50,966 nt of DNA from Balneolaceae bacterium (GTDB lineage: Bacteria > Bacteroidota > Rhodothermia > Balneolales > Balneolaceae), in contig SKRC01000173.1 of NCBI GenBank assembly GCA_007118695.1, forward strand, positions 1 to 50,966, written 5' to 3'. The position numbers and the translations under genes were made by a program. Positions within the stretch are counted from its first letter, which is position 1. Every line of letters starts with the position of its first letter. Below are positions 34,494 through 42,839 of this stretch, piece by piece. The notes below the pieces were generated by a model that saw only the letters and a program-made list of their open reading frames with translations, was not told the origin of the DNA and made no database searches.

Positions 34494-36206
34494 ATGAATA
34501 ACCCATCTGTAATCCGAAATTTTTTATCCGGATCTTTAATTACATTTTTTATAACAGGCATATTTTTGATGGTCAGTGCCTGCGAGCATCAACCACAAGT
34601 AAACTCACCCGAAAGAGCTCACTACGAATCCCCCGACCTGGTGGTTGGATTGATTCTTGACCAGATCCGCCCCGACTACTTGTACAAGTACTGGGATCAA
34701 TATGAGGAAGGCGGTTTCAAGCGGCTGGTGAATGACGGAATGGTGTTTCGAAACGCGTACTTCAGGCATTTGCAGACCTCAACCGGACCGGGCCACGCCG
34801 CACAGTTGAGCGGCGCCTCACCCATGGTCCACGGACTGCTCGGCAACAGCTGGTACGTGCGTGAGCTGGACCGCAACATCAATGTGATCGAAGATGTCGG
34901 TTCCGGATATCAGGGAGTTGGCTCTCAGCCCGACTACCCCGGCGAAAAATCCCCGAACAATATGTTGACAACAACCGTGGGTGATGAATTGTTTATGTTT
35001 ACCGGCGAGCGGTCCAAAACCGTGGGAATCTCCCGCAAAGACCGTGGGGCGATCCTTCCGGCCGGACATACCGGCGACGCCTACTGGTATGAAAGTGCGA
35101 CCGGTAACTTTATCACATCCACTTTTTATATGGACGAACTCCCCGGCTGGCTGCAAGAATTCAACGACCGGAACCTGCCCCAGGAATACCTGGCCCGAAC
35201 CTGGGAGCCGCTGCTGCCGATCGAGCAGTATGTGCAAAGCCGGCCGGACGACAATCCCTATGAAGGAACGTTTCCCGGTATTGACACTCCCACCTTCCCT
35301 GTAGACCTTGCTTATCTTGTAGAAGAACACGATCAGGGGCCGGGCCTGCTCAATGCAACTCCCTTTGCCGATGAGTTGCTGTTTAAACTTGCCGTGGCAG
35401 CCCTTGAAGGTGAGGAGCTGGGCCGTGGAGATGTGACGGATATACTGTCGATCTCCCTTTCAGCACCCGATGCGATCGGTCACCGGTTCGGACCGGCCTC
35501 CAAACAGGTGCAGGACTATTACCTGAGGGCAGACCGGTACCTGGCCGGTTTTCTGGACTACCTGGACCGGGAATTCGGAATGGAAAATGTGCTGATATTC
35601 CTGACGGCCGATCATGGTGCGGTTTACATCCCGGAGTATATGAGTGATCTGGGTATCCCGACCGGCCATACTGAATTTGGAGTTTCGGCCGGCGGACAGG
35701 TAGCCCAAGCGATTCGCGATTATATGGAAGAAGCCTACGGCGAAGACTTTCTGCTGGCCTTCAGCAACCAGAATCTTTATCTGGATCATGATTATATCGA
35801 TCAAAACGGACTGGACCATGCAGCCGTGCAAAAGGATATCAAACGCTTTGCTCTGTCACTGGATCAGGTCGGTGGCGCTATCACGGCCGATGCCCTCAAC
35901 AACCAGGAATTTACCGAAGGCATCCGCGCGCGTGCCATGCATGCCTTCCACCAGCAAAGGTCCGGCGATGTGGTCGTATGGCTCAAACCCCAAACCCACG
36001 GTTCCGGCACCGGCGGCACCGGCCATGGTTCTCCTTGGGTATATGATACACATATCCCACTCATTTTCTTCGGGTATGATATTCCCGCCGGTCAGTCGAA
36101 CCAGAAAGCCTATGTATCGGATATCGCCTCCACGGTGTCTGTATATCTGAATTCACCATTCCCAAGCGGCAACATCGGCAATCCGCTGAATGATTTAATG
36201 AAATAG
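34494..36206 (+). CDS. PafA-like alkaline phosphatase lipoprotein
   Basis: A 570-residue type-I phosphodiesterase/alkaline-phosphatase-superfamily protein with lipobox FLMVSAC (Cys30). The start of the fold, LVVGLILDQIRPDYLYKYW, corresponds to PafA 'VVGLVVDQMRWDYLYRY'. The nucleophile loop is LQTSTGPGHAAQLSGASP, with Thr97 the likely nucleophile. HGLLGNSWY follows as in PafA. The distal metal site includes LSAPDAIGHRFGP and LTADHGAVYIPEY. PafA-type enzymes are calcium/zinc-dependent, largely phosphate-insensitive phosphomonoesterases. It is a second, unrelated exported phosphatase in this cluster. Confidence 0.88.
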   Translation: MNNPSVIRNFLSGSLITFFITGIFLMVSACEHQPQVNSPERAHYESPDLVVGLILDQIRPDYLYKYWDQYEEGGFKRLVNDGMVFRNAYFRHLQTSTGPGHAAQLSGASPMVHGLLGNSWYVRELDRNINVIEDVGSGYQGVGSQPDYPGEKSPNNMLTTTVGDELFMFTGERSKTVGISRKDRGAILPAGHTGDAYWYESATGNFITSTFYMDELPGWLQEFNDRNLPQEYLARTWEPLLPIEQYVQSRPDDNPYEGTFPGIDTPTFPVDLAYLVEEHDQGPGLLNATPFADELLFKLAVAALEGEELGRGDVTDILSISLSAPDAIGHRFGPASKQVQDYYLRADRYLAGFLDYLDREFGMENVLIFLTADHGAVYIPEYMSDLGIPTGHTEFGVSAGGQVAQAIRDYMEEAYGEDFLLAFSNQNLYLDHDYIDQNGLDHAAVQKDIKRFALSLDQVGGAITADALNNQEFTEGIRARAMHAFHQQRSGDVVVWLKPQTHGSGTGGTGHGSPWVYDTHIPLIFFGYDIPAGQSNQKAYVSDIASTVSVYLNSPFPSGNIGNPLNDLMK

Positions 36207-36226
36207 CCTGACCTGGTGTAGTTGTA

Positions 36227-36285
36227 GTTATCGGTTTATTGGTTATTGGTTATCCGGTCCTCCGGCAGAAGGTTTAACCGATAAC
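36227..36285. repeat. inverted repeat downstream of the PafA-like gene
   Basis: Arms GTTATCGGTT (36227-36236) and AACCGATAAC (36276-36285) are perfectly complementary, with TTATTGGTTATTGGTTAT in between. It lies 20 bases after the stop and could mark the transcript end, but the loop is long and no U-tract follows. The rest of the 299-base gap to 36505 shows nothing recognisable. Confidence 0.35.
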
Positions 36286-36505
36286 AAACTGTTGTTACCC
36301 AATAACATATCGGGTACATTTATTACTGTTAGATGTATTCAGAATCACTATGAGAATTAAATAATCGCGACACTAGGACAAGGGCTCGATACTAATAGCG
36401 ATCAACCGATACCTCGGAATTTTTTTTAAAAAACAATACTGGCGGCTGGGTGCCTAAAACTCAAATTATACCAATCGCCGTAATTCTGATGACTAATATA
36501 CTGAT

Positions 36506-37837
36506 ATGAACCCATTCCATAAGCTTACTATCCATTTTACTGCATTCATTCTTGCCGTCTTTCTGTCGGCATCCCCTTTAATGGCATTTCAGTCCGGGGA
36601 GGCTGAAAATTCATTGGATCCGCTTGGGCTCGTCCTCACCTGGCAGCAGGATCCGACCTCGACGATGACCATCGACTGGCACACGATGGATGACGGGCAA
36701 ATGACGCATTTGCAGTACAAGAAGGTTACAGATGATGATTGGGATTCCGTATCGGGTGAACAGTTGCTGTTTCCCTACTCCGAGTGGATCATCAACCGTG
36801 TGGAGCTGACCGGGCTGGAAGCTGGCACCGAATATCACTTCCGCTTTGGGGAGGATACCCGTATCCGAAAGTTTCGAACTATGCCTGTGGATGCCAATCG
36901 TCCGATACGTTTTGCTGCAGGTGGAGATGTCCGCCACCGGATCGAATGGATGAATCAGACCAACCGCCGTGTGGCCAAATATGATCCTGATTTTGTGGTT
37001 TGGGGTGGTGACCTGGCTTATGCCGATGGCCGGGAGGATCGCCTGTATCGATGGCATGAATATTTGAATTCGATGATGAATACACTCATAACTGCTGATG
37101 GCAGGGTAATTCCGGTACTGGCAGGAATCGGAAATCACGAGGTTCTTGGCGGATACTACCGGAATGACGACCACGAGCGAAGAGAAGGAATACCGGTTTA
37201 TACACAAACAGATGAATCGAGGGAACAAATTGCTCCCTATTATTACAGTTTGTTTGCGTTTCCGGGTCAGCCGGGCTATGGTGTGCTCGACTTCGGCGAT
37301 TACATGAGTATCCTGTTGTTGGATACGGATCATTCCAACCCTATTGAAGGTGAACAGACCGAGTGGCTCGAACAGGTGCTGGCTGAAAGAGAAAATGTGC
37401 CTCATGTGTTTCCCAACTATCATGTGCCGGGCTATCCATCTGTCCGGAACCCTGACGGCGGTGGCCATAACCGGGTCCGGGATCATTGGATTCCGCTATT
37501 TGAAGAATATGGGGTGAAGGTGGTATTTGAAAATCATGACCACGCCTATAAACGAACCTACCCGATTCGAAACGGAGCTGTAAGTCCGAACGGCATCGTT
37601 TATATCGGAGATGGAGCCTGGGGTGTGGGAACCCGGGAGATCGGCAGGAGTCATGAGGAGCACGCCTGGTATCTGAAGCGTGCATCATCCGAACGACATT
37701 TTATTATTGGAACCATCCACGGTAACCATCAGCATTTTTTGGTTGTCAATGAAGATGGGGATATCATCGATGAGTATCCTGCAGCACCCGTCATTGATAA
37801 CAGGAGATTGGCTTTGCCTTGGACGCAGGAGCAGTAG
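36506..37837 (+). CDS. exported calcineurin-like metallophosphoesterase, purple-acid-phosphatase type
   Basis: A 443-residue protein with an N-terminal signal peptide (FILAVFLSASPLMAFQ). Residues ~40-125 form the FN3-like domain of purple acid phosphatases (VELTGLEAGTEYHFRF). The catalytic core shows FAAGGDVRH, VVWGGDLAYADGRED, AGIGNHEVLGG, NYHVPGYPS and FENHDHAYKRT. All metal-ligand motifs of the family are present, including the GDxxYA segment. It is smaller than and only distantly similar to the neighbour at 30324, so it is not a recent duplicate. It hydrolyses phosphomonoesters or related esters. Confidence 0.88.
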   Translation: MNPFHKLTIHFTAFILAVFLSASPLMAFQSGEAENSLDPLGLVLTWQQDPTSTMTIDWHTMDDGQMTHLQYKKVTDDDWDSVSGEQLLFPYSEWIINRVELTGLEAGTEYHFRFGEDTRIRKFRTMPVDANRPIRFAAGGDVRHRIEWMNQTNRRVAKYDPDFVVWGGDLAYADGREDRLYRWHEYLNSMMNTLITADGRVIPVLAGIGNHEVLGGYYRNDDHERREGIPVYTQTDESREQIAPYYYSLFAFPGQPGYGVLDFGDYMSILLLDTDHSNPIEGEQTEWLEQVLAERENVPHVFPNYHVPGYPSVRNPDGGGHNRVRDHWIPLFEEYGVKVVFENHDHAYKRTYPIRNGAVSPNGIVYIGDGAWGVGTREIGRSHEEHAWYLKRASSERHFIIGTIHGNHQHFLVVNEDGDIIDEYPAAPVIDNRRLALPWTQEQ

Positions 37838-37865
37838 GCTGTTGCAGTTGCAGTGGGCAGTGGCA

Positions 37866-37932
37866 TCTTCCCGAGCCGTCGGGAGAGATAATTAAAGTGC
37901 ATTGAGCACTTTAATTTGTGGGGTGTTCTGTT
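37866..37932 (-). repeat. short copy of the palindromic repeat element, copy 3
   Basis: Read on the minus strand it begins AGAACACCCCACAAATTAAA, parallel to GAACACCCCTCAAAATGAAG of copy 2. It forms the same hairpin with different arms (AATTAAAGTGC / GCACTTTAATT, 11 bp) and ends with TCCCGA-CGGC-TCGGGA. The right half of the full element is missing. A 10-base direct repeat GGCAGTGGCA flanks it at 37856-37865 and 37933-37942, which may be a target duplication or part of the local GCAGTG-rich sequence. Confidence 0.65.
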
Positions 37933-37988
37933 GGCAGTGGCAGTTATCAGTGGTCAGGCGTTTTTTTTGAAATAAAGACACATATAGA

Positions 37989-39362
37989 ATGAGATCACTT
38001 AATCTAAATCTAATTGCAATAATTGGCTTGTTGTTTGTCGGCGCTGTTTTTACGTCGTGCGCGGAAGACGGGAATGAGCACTACGTTGTCATCATCAGCA
38101 TCGATGGATTTCCAGCAGAAGCACTTTGGGACGATCGTGTTCCCGTACCTACACTCAGGGCACTCGCAGAGGAAGGGGCATGGGCACAGGCCATGATCCC
38201 TTCCACTCCGACTGTAACCTGGCCCAATCATACGACACTGGTGACCGGTGTTCACCCGGCCAGGCACGGGATGGTTACCAACGGGTTATTTATTCGATCC
38301 GGCCCCGGAGAGCCCATTTACAGGGAACCTGATCTGGACAGGGAGGAACTGTCAACTTTTCCAACTCTCTACGATATAGCCTACGAGGCAGGTATGCGCA
38401 CAGCGGAAGTTAACTGGCCGGTAACTCGAAATGCGAACACGCTTCATGACAGTTTTCCGGATGCTGTAGCTGAAATAACACATACAACACCCCGGCTTCG
38501 CACCGAGCTGGTTGAACTGGGGCTGATTAAAGAGGAAACAGATGCGGCCTTTGAACTCGGCCCTGTAGCCCGCGATTATGTCTGGACAAAAGCCACGACC
38601 CACCTGATCCGGTCACGTCAGCCCAATGTGATGCTTTTGCACCTGTTGAATGTGGATGGCACCCATCATGGGCATGGCGCAAAAACCAACCCGGGAAACA
38701 CCGCCCTTGCCTATGCCGATACCAATGTCCGTTTGGTGCTTGAAGCTCTGGAAGAGGCCGGCATCCGGACTCAAACGACCATCATGGTGGTATCAGATCA
38801 TGGGTTCATGAATGTGACCGAGCGTGTCGAGCCGAATGTACTACTGAGGCAGAACGGGCTTTTGGATGTGGATGAAGATGGTAACATCGTTCGTGCACGG
38901 GTTCAGGTTGTATCAAACGGGGGTACTGCCATGGTTTTTGCGACCGATCCGGCCACGAAGAATGATGATCTTGAACTGGCCCGTTCTCTCTTTGAAGGAG
39001 CGCCAGGAATTGCCCGTGTGCTTGGTCCGGAAGAATTTGAAGACTATGGAATGCCACACCCATCAGAGAATGAACATATGGGGGATCTGGTGCTGGGTGC
39101 TGATGAGGGGCATTCGTTCGGTAATTCCGCCGCCGGAGATGACCTTGTTGTCTCTTTGGATGGCACTCGAGGAACCCACGGATATTTGAGTGATGTGCCC
39201 CAAATGGAGACAATCTTTATCGCTTCCGGGCGGGGAATACGTTCGGGCATGGAGCTTGATATCGTTGATAACCGCTCAGTGGCTCCCACAGCAGCCTGGT
39301 TACTTGGATTAACTTTGGAGACAGCAGATGGTGAAATACTTGAATCTATTCTGGAGGAATAA
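37989..39362 (+). CDS. NPP-type nucleotide pyrophosphatase/phosphodiesterase lipoprotein
   Basis: A 457-residue alkaline-phosphatase-superfamily enzyme with lipobox GAVFTSC (Cys24) followed by AEDGNE. Metal site 1 is VIISIDGFPAEAL. The nucleophile is Thr77 in PTVTWPNHTTLVTG, the standard NPP motif. Further ligands are in LLNVDGTHHGHG and MVVSDHGFM, and the last His is probably in GTRGTHGYLSD. NPP enzymes cleave phosphodiester or pyrophosphate bonds of nucleotides and lipids outside the cell, giving nucleoside monophosphates that the neighbouring phosphatases could dephosphorylate. Confidence 0.9.
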   Translation: MRSLNLNLIAIIGLLFVGAVFTSCAEDGNEHYVVIISIDGFPAEALWDDRVPVPTLRALAEEGAWAQAMIPSTPTVTWPNHTTLVTGVHPARHGMVTNGLFIRSGPGEPIYREPDLDREELSTFPTLYDIAYEAGMRTAEVNWPVTRNANTLHDSFPDAVAEITHTTPRLRTELVELGLIKEETDAAFELGPVARDYVWTKATTHLIRSRQPNVMLLHLLNVDGTHHGHGAKTNPGNTALAYADTNVRLVLEALEEAGIRTQTTIMVVSDHGFMNVTERVEPNVLLRQNGLLDVDEDGNIVRARVQVVSNGGTAMVFATDPATKNDDLELARSLFEGAPGIARVLGPEEFEDYGMPHPSENEHMGDLVLGADEGHSFGNSAAGDDLVVSLDGTRGTHGYLSDVPQMETIFIASGRGIRSGMELDIVDNRSVAPTAAWLLGLTLETADGEILESILEE

Positions 39363-39428
39363 CAATGAAATTTTTCCACCGGAAGTAGTATTAATTATCC
39401 TAAATCCCCAATTGAATAATTGATCATT

Positions 39429-40310
39429 ATGAAAATAAACCGGCTTAAAAAAATCATATTTACCAGTATACCAGCCATAGTATTATGCCTTTTCATACTG
39501 AGTCACTCGTCAATCGGGAATCCGACTCCGGGGTCACATTTTATTAGTGAAAAAATTGTCAATGAACCTTCCGCAGATACCATCCGGGTACTCAACTATA
39601 ATATTCGTTACGGACGTGGAATGGATGATGTATTAGATCTGCGTCGAATTGCTCAAATCATTAAAGATACAGAAGCTGACCTTGTTGCACTTCAGGAAGT
39701 AGATGTTGGAGTTGAACGCTCCTTCCAAATTGATTTGATGAAAGTTTTATCCGGTTATACAGGTCTTGAACCCGTTTTTTATAAAAATATCCCTCATCAG
39801 GGAGGAGAGTATGGTAATGGAATTCTATCACGTTTTCCGATTTATAGCAGCCGCAATTATCATATTGTGGTTGACGGAGAAGGAGAACAGCGAGGGTTGC
39901 TACAGACGGAAATTGTAATAGATGATCTGAAGATTGCTTTTATGAATACACATTTAGATCACCGCCCTGATGATACACAACGATTGATGAGTGTCGAACA
40001 AATTATCGATACCAAACGTGCATATAGAGGAATGCCCATCATTGTAACAGGTGATTTTAATGATACACCGGGAAGCCAAACACATTTGAATATGAAAGAG
40101 TATTTTACAGATGTATGGGAGCATCATGGTGAAGGTGATGGATATACTTTTAGTTCAATCAATCCAAACAGAAGAATTGATTATGTCTTCTATTCGAATG
40201 AACTAACTGTTGAAGGTTCACCACAAATACGTCCCGTTTCAATAGAAGTACTTCAAACGGAAGCTTCGGATCATTTACCTATTTTAGCTATTTTTGTTAT
40301 CGAAAGATAA
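39429..40310 (+). CDS. exported endonuclease/exonuclease/phosphatase (EEP) family hydrolase
   Basis: About 293 residues with an N-terminal hydrophobic segment (IIFTSIPAIVLCLFILSHSS) acting as signal or anchor. The EEP fold is clear: VLNYNIRYGRG, DLVALQEVDVG (metal-binding Glu), MNTHLDHRP, VTGDFNDTPGS, RIDYVFYS and the final SDHLPI. Members cleave phosphodiesters in nucleic acids, sphingomyelin or inositol phospholipids. The DHR pattern after NTHLDH is common in exported bacterial forms of unknown substrate. ATG 39429 is preferred to a TTG at 39420. It is the last gene of the exported hydrolase cluster. Confidence 0.88.
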   Translation: MKINRLKKIIFTSIPAIVLCLFILSHSSIGNPTPGSHFISEKIVNEPSADTIRVLNYNIRYGRGMDDVLDLRRIAQIIKDTEADLVALQEVDVGVERSFQIDLMKVLSGYTGLEPVFYKNIPHQGGEYGNGILSRFPIYSSRNYHIVVDGEGEQRGLLQTEIVIDDLKIAFMNTHLDHRPDDTQRLMSVEQIIDTKRAYRGMPIIVTGDFNDTPGSQTHLNMKEYFTDVWEHHGEGDGYTFSSINPNRRIDYVFYSNELTVEGSPQIRPVSIEVLQTEASDHLPILAIFVIER

Positions 40311-40842
40311 GAATGTAAAAAGAACAAATGCATATAGTAAAAAGAATAGACAAACCATTTCCCATAACTAACCCTTCACTTCAAAAGCGGATCTCTATCA
40401 AAAGATGCGAAACAGTGGGTACACCGTGGCCGGAAATACAGCAATGTTCGATCTGATGGTGGATATATGGCCGGAGTAAGAGAGTACGTGGAGGGGTAAT
40501 AACTCATTCCCCTGATAATTTGATATGGTTTCCCATCATCCGGCAAGTGCCGGTAGTCGTCGTAAGGTTTCAGAAGTCATATTCATCTCTTTTATTTTGA
40601 ATATATTAGAGATAGCATGGATAAAAATCAATGTGATCCCGTATAACCGATGCAACTACACTGGCCTTCAGATACCAAACGTTCAAGTTCCCTGGAATCC
40701 ATTCGTGTTGAGCAAATTGCACAAATTAAGGTTAGATATATAACTATATTGGATTACATTCCTGTATGGTTATAACTTGTAAGGAATTTAATCCGATATA
40801 ATTATCATTTGTAATTAAAATTTCACATATAACAATACAATT
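40311..40842. other. gene-free gap with an unrecognised 43-codon open stretch
   Basis: The frame between a stop at 40365 and a stop at 40497 reads ...DAKQWVHRGRKYSNVRSDGG followed by YMAGVREYVEG. Its composition looks protein-like and may be the C-terminus of a deleted gene; I do not recognise the family. The remaining sequence is AT-rich with no obvious features. It separates the ester-hydrolase cluster from the following ATPase. Confidence 0.35.
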
Positions 40843-41976
40843 TTGATTGAGCGAACTCTGCAAGAGAAACTAATGGCAAGGCTTTTCAGGGGCAAAGCCA
40901 TTCTACTCACCGGGCCACGTCAGGTTGGAAAAACCACACTCATCAAACAAATTTTGAGAACTACAGGTAAAAAGTATCAATTTTTTGATGGTGACGATCC
41001 GGTGGTTCGTACACTTCTGGAACAACCCAATACTGAGGAATTGCGTCAGTTACTCGGAGAGTCATACCTGGTTTTTATTGATGAAGCACAACGTATCCCT
41101 CATATTGGTCTAACTGCAAAAATTATAAATGACCAATTTCCGGACAAACAACTGATTCTCAGCGGTTCCTCCGCCTTTGAATTGGGCGGGCATATGCAGG
41201 AACCATTGACGGGCAGAAAGCGATCCTATGAAATGTTTCCGATTAGCTGGGAAGAATGGCAAAACCATGTCGGTCATATGAAATCGGAACAGGATCTTAA
41301 AAATCGACTTGTATTTGGCTTGTATCCGGATATTCATAATCACCCGGAAGAACAGCGCGACAATCTAAAGGAATTGGTGGATAGTTATCTGTACAAAGAT
41401 GTTTTAAACTACAGTGGTATACGAAAACCGGATGTCATTCAAAAAATGGTACAGGCATTAGCCTATCAGGTTGGTCAGGAGGTTGTCTATAAAGAAGTAG
41501 GAGATCTTGTAGGACTGGACCCTAAAACTGTGAGCAGTTACATAGATATCCTTGAAAAAGCGTATGTACTATTTCGACTGCCTTCATTTAGCAGAAATTT
41601 GCGCAATGAAATAAAATCCAATACGAAAATTTACTTTTATGATAACGGCGTTCGAAATGCTGTCATTCGGGCATTTCAACCTGTTGACACTCGGCAGGAT
41701 ATTGGTGCACTTTGGGAAAATTTTTTGATAAGTGAACGCCTCAAGCAAATAAAATATACAAAAAAATCGGTACAAACCTTTTTCTGGAGAACCAAACAAA
41801 AGCAGGAAGTTGACTATGTAGAATTAGAAAATGGAACTGTATTCGGTTATGAATTCAAATGGAATCCGAATAGAAACATACGTTTCCCGAAAACCTTTAC
41901 AAAAACCTATAACGCAGAAGTAGCCGGTATAAACCGTAAAAACTTTCGTGAATTTATTATTGAGTCGAAAGAATGA
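40843..41976 (+). CDS. AAA-type ATPase with DUF4143
   Basis: A 377-residue cytoplasmic protein. The Walker A motif GPRQVGKTT is at 24-32 and Walker B YLVFIDEAQR at about 76-85. A sensor-like LILSGSSAFEL and the characteristic LTGRKRSYEMFPISWEEW follow. The C-terminal half is DUF4143 with a winged-helix region and a nuclease-like core (FFWRTKQKQEVDYVELENG then YGYEFKW-type Glu/Lys). The family is widespread, often horizontally moved, and its cellular role is unknown. The start is TTG at 40843. It has lower GC content than the housekeeping genes and is flanked by gene debris, consistent with acquisition. Confidence 0.9.
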   Translation: MIERTLQEKLMARLFRGKAILLTGPRQVGKTTLIKQILRTTGKKYQFFDGDDPVVRTLLEQPNTEELRQLLGESYLVFIDEAQRIPHIGLTAKIINDQFPDKQLILSGSSAFELGGHMQEPLTGRKRSYEMFPISWEEWQNHVGHMKSEQDLKNRLVFGLYPDIHNHPEEQRDNLKELVDSYLYKDVLNYSGIRKPDVIQKMVQALAYQVGQEVVYKEVGDLVGLDPKTVSSYIDILEKAYVLFRLPSFSRNLRNEIKSNTKIYFYDNGVRNAVIRAFQPVDTRQDIGALWENFLISERLKQIKYTKKSVQTFFWRTKQKQEVDYVELENGTVFGYEFKWNPNRNIRFPKTFTKTYNAEVAGINRKNFREFIIESKE

Positions 41977-42040
41977 TAACATTGAGATGAACGATACATG
42001 TGTCCATCACTTGTGTGCAGATAAATGAAAACCATCAACC

Positions 42041-42676
42041 ATGGAGACAGTATTCATTTACGAATTGATCGGCTACATCGCCTCGGTGCTCGTTGCCGTT
42101 TCGCTGATGATGAGCAAAATCGTCAGGCTCCGAATTATCAACACACTCGGGGCGATAACTTTTATCATCTATGGGATTCTGATCGATTCCATGCCGGTCG
42201 CCGGGGTGAATGCGTTTATAGTGGCCGTCAATGTCTACTACCTGACAAAAATCTATACGACAAAAGAGTACTTCAAGCTGCTTCGCGTTTCACCTTCTGA
42301 TGAATACCTGGGCTATTTCCTTGAATTTTACCGGGATGCGATATCGGATGTTCAGCCGGCATTTTCATATCAGCCGCAGGAAAGCGACCTGAACCTGATG
42401 GTTCTCCGCAATATGATTCCGGCAGGAGTACTCATCGGGAAAAAAGACGAAAATGCCCCCCATATCCTGAACGTCGAACTCGACTTTGTAATCCCGCAAT
42501 ACAGGGATTTTAAAATCGGCAACTACCTGTATCACGACAAACGGGATATTTTCCAGGATCTGGGAATCAGGACCATCCGGGCAAGGTTGGGGAATGACAG
42601 TCATCAACGGTATCTGGAAGAGATGGGATTTCAGCCGGAGGACGGAGATGGGGAGTGGTACCGGCTTAATCTGTAG
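42041..42676 (+). CDS. YgjV-like membrane protein with a C-terminal GNAT-like domain
   Basis: A 211-residue protein. Residues ~5-80 contain three hydrophobic helices as in the inner-membrane YgjV family (IGYIASVLVAVSLMMSKIVRL, ITFIIYGILI, VNAFIVAVNVYYLTKIY). Residues ~90-211 are soluble and resemble an acetyltransferase-like fold, with VELDFVIPQYRDFKIGNYLY in the place of the acceptor-helix region and a conserved RYLEEMGFQPED end. No classical acetyl-CoA P-loop (Q/RxxGxG/A) is evident. Its biochemical role is unknown. It is followed by an inverted repeat and adenine deaminase. Confidence 0.7.
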   Translation: METVFIYELIGYIASVLVAVSLMMSKIVRLRIINTLGAITFIIYGILIDSMPVAGVNAFIVAVNVYYLTKIYTTKEYFKLLRVSPSDEYLGYFLEFYRDAISDVQPAFSYQPQESDLNLMVLRNMIPAGVLIGKKDENAPHILNVELDFVIPQYRDFKIGNYLYHDKRDIFQDLGIRTIRARLGNDSHQRYLEEMGFQPEDGDGEWYRLNL

Positions 42677-42689
42677 ATGTATGAAAATA

Positions 42690-42766
42690 GAAGTCAGGAG
42701 TCAGAAGTCAGAAATCAGAATGTTGATGTTAGGAGTTCAGAATTCTGATTCCTGATTCCTGACTTC
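42690..42766. repeat. imperfect long inverted repeat of TCAGAA/TCAGGA units
   Basis: The left arm GAAGTCAGGAGTCAG... and the right arm ...CTGATTCCTGACTTC are complementary with a few mismatches; both are built of 7-base units of the type GTCAGAA/ATCAGGA. It lies in the 163-base gap before adenine deaminase and forms a long hairpin. A related run without the second arm occurs at 46777-46812. Confidence 0.6.
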
Positions 42767-42839
42767 TTCTAAATTTTCGATACATTATAGTAATTTACGA
42801 ACAACCATTGCACCATTTAAACCCTTAACAAAGCCCCCT

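Noticed and set aside
25889-40310. Interpretation as a canonical polysaccharide utilisation locus
   Set aside because: No intact SusC, no SusD, no glycoside hydrolase or lyase; only ester hydrolases are present, so the PUL label is not supported.
42690-42766. CRISPR-like array of TCAGAA units
   Set aside because: Units are only seven bases with no spacers; it is a simple inverted/tandem repeat and no cas gene is nearby.
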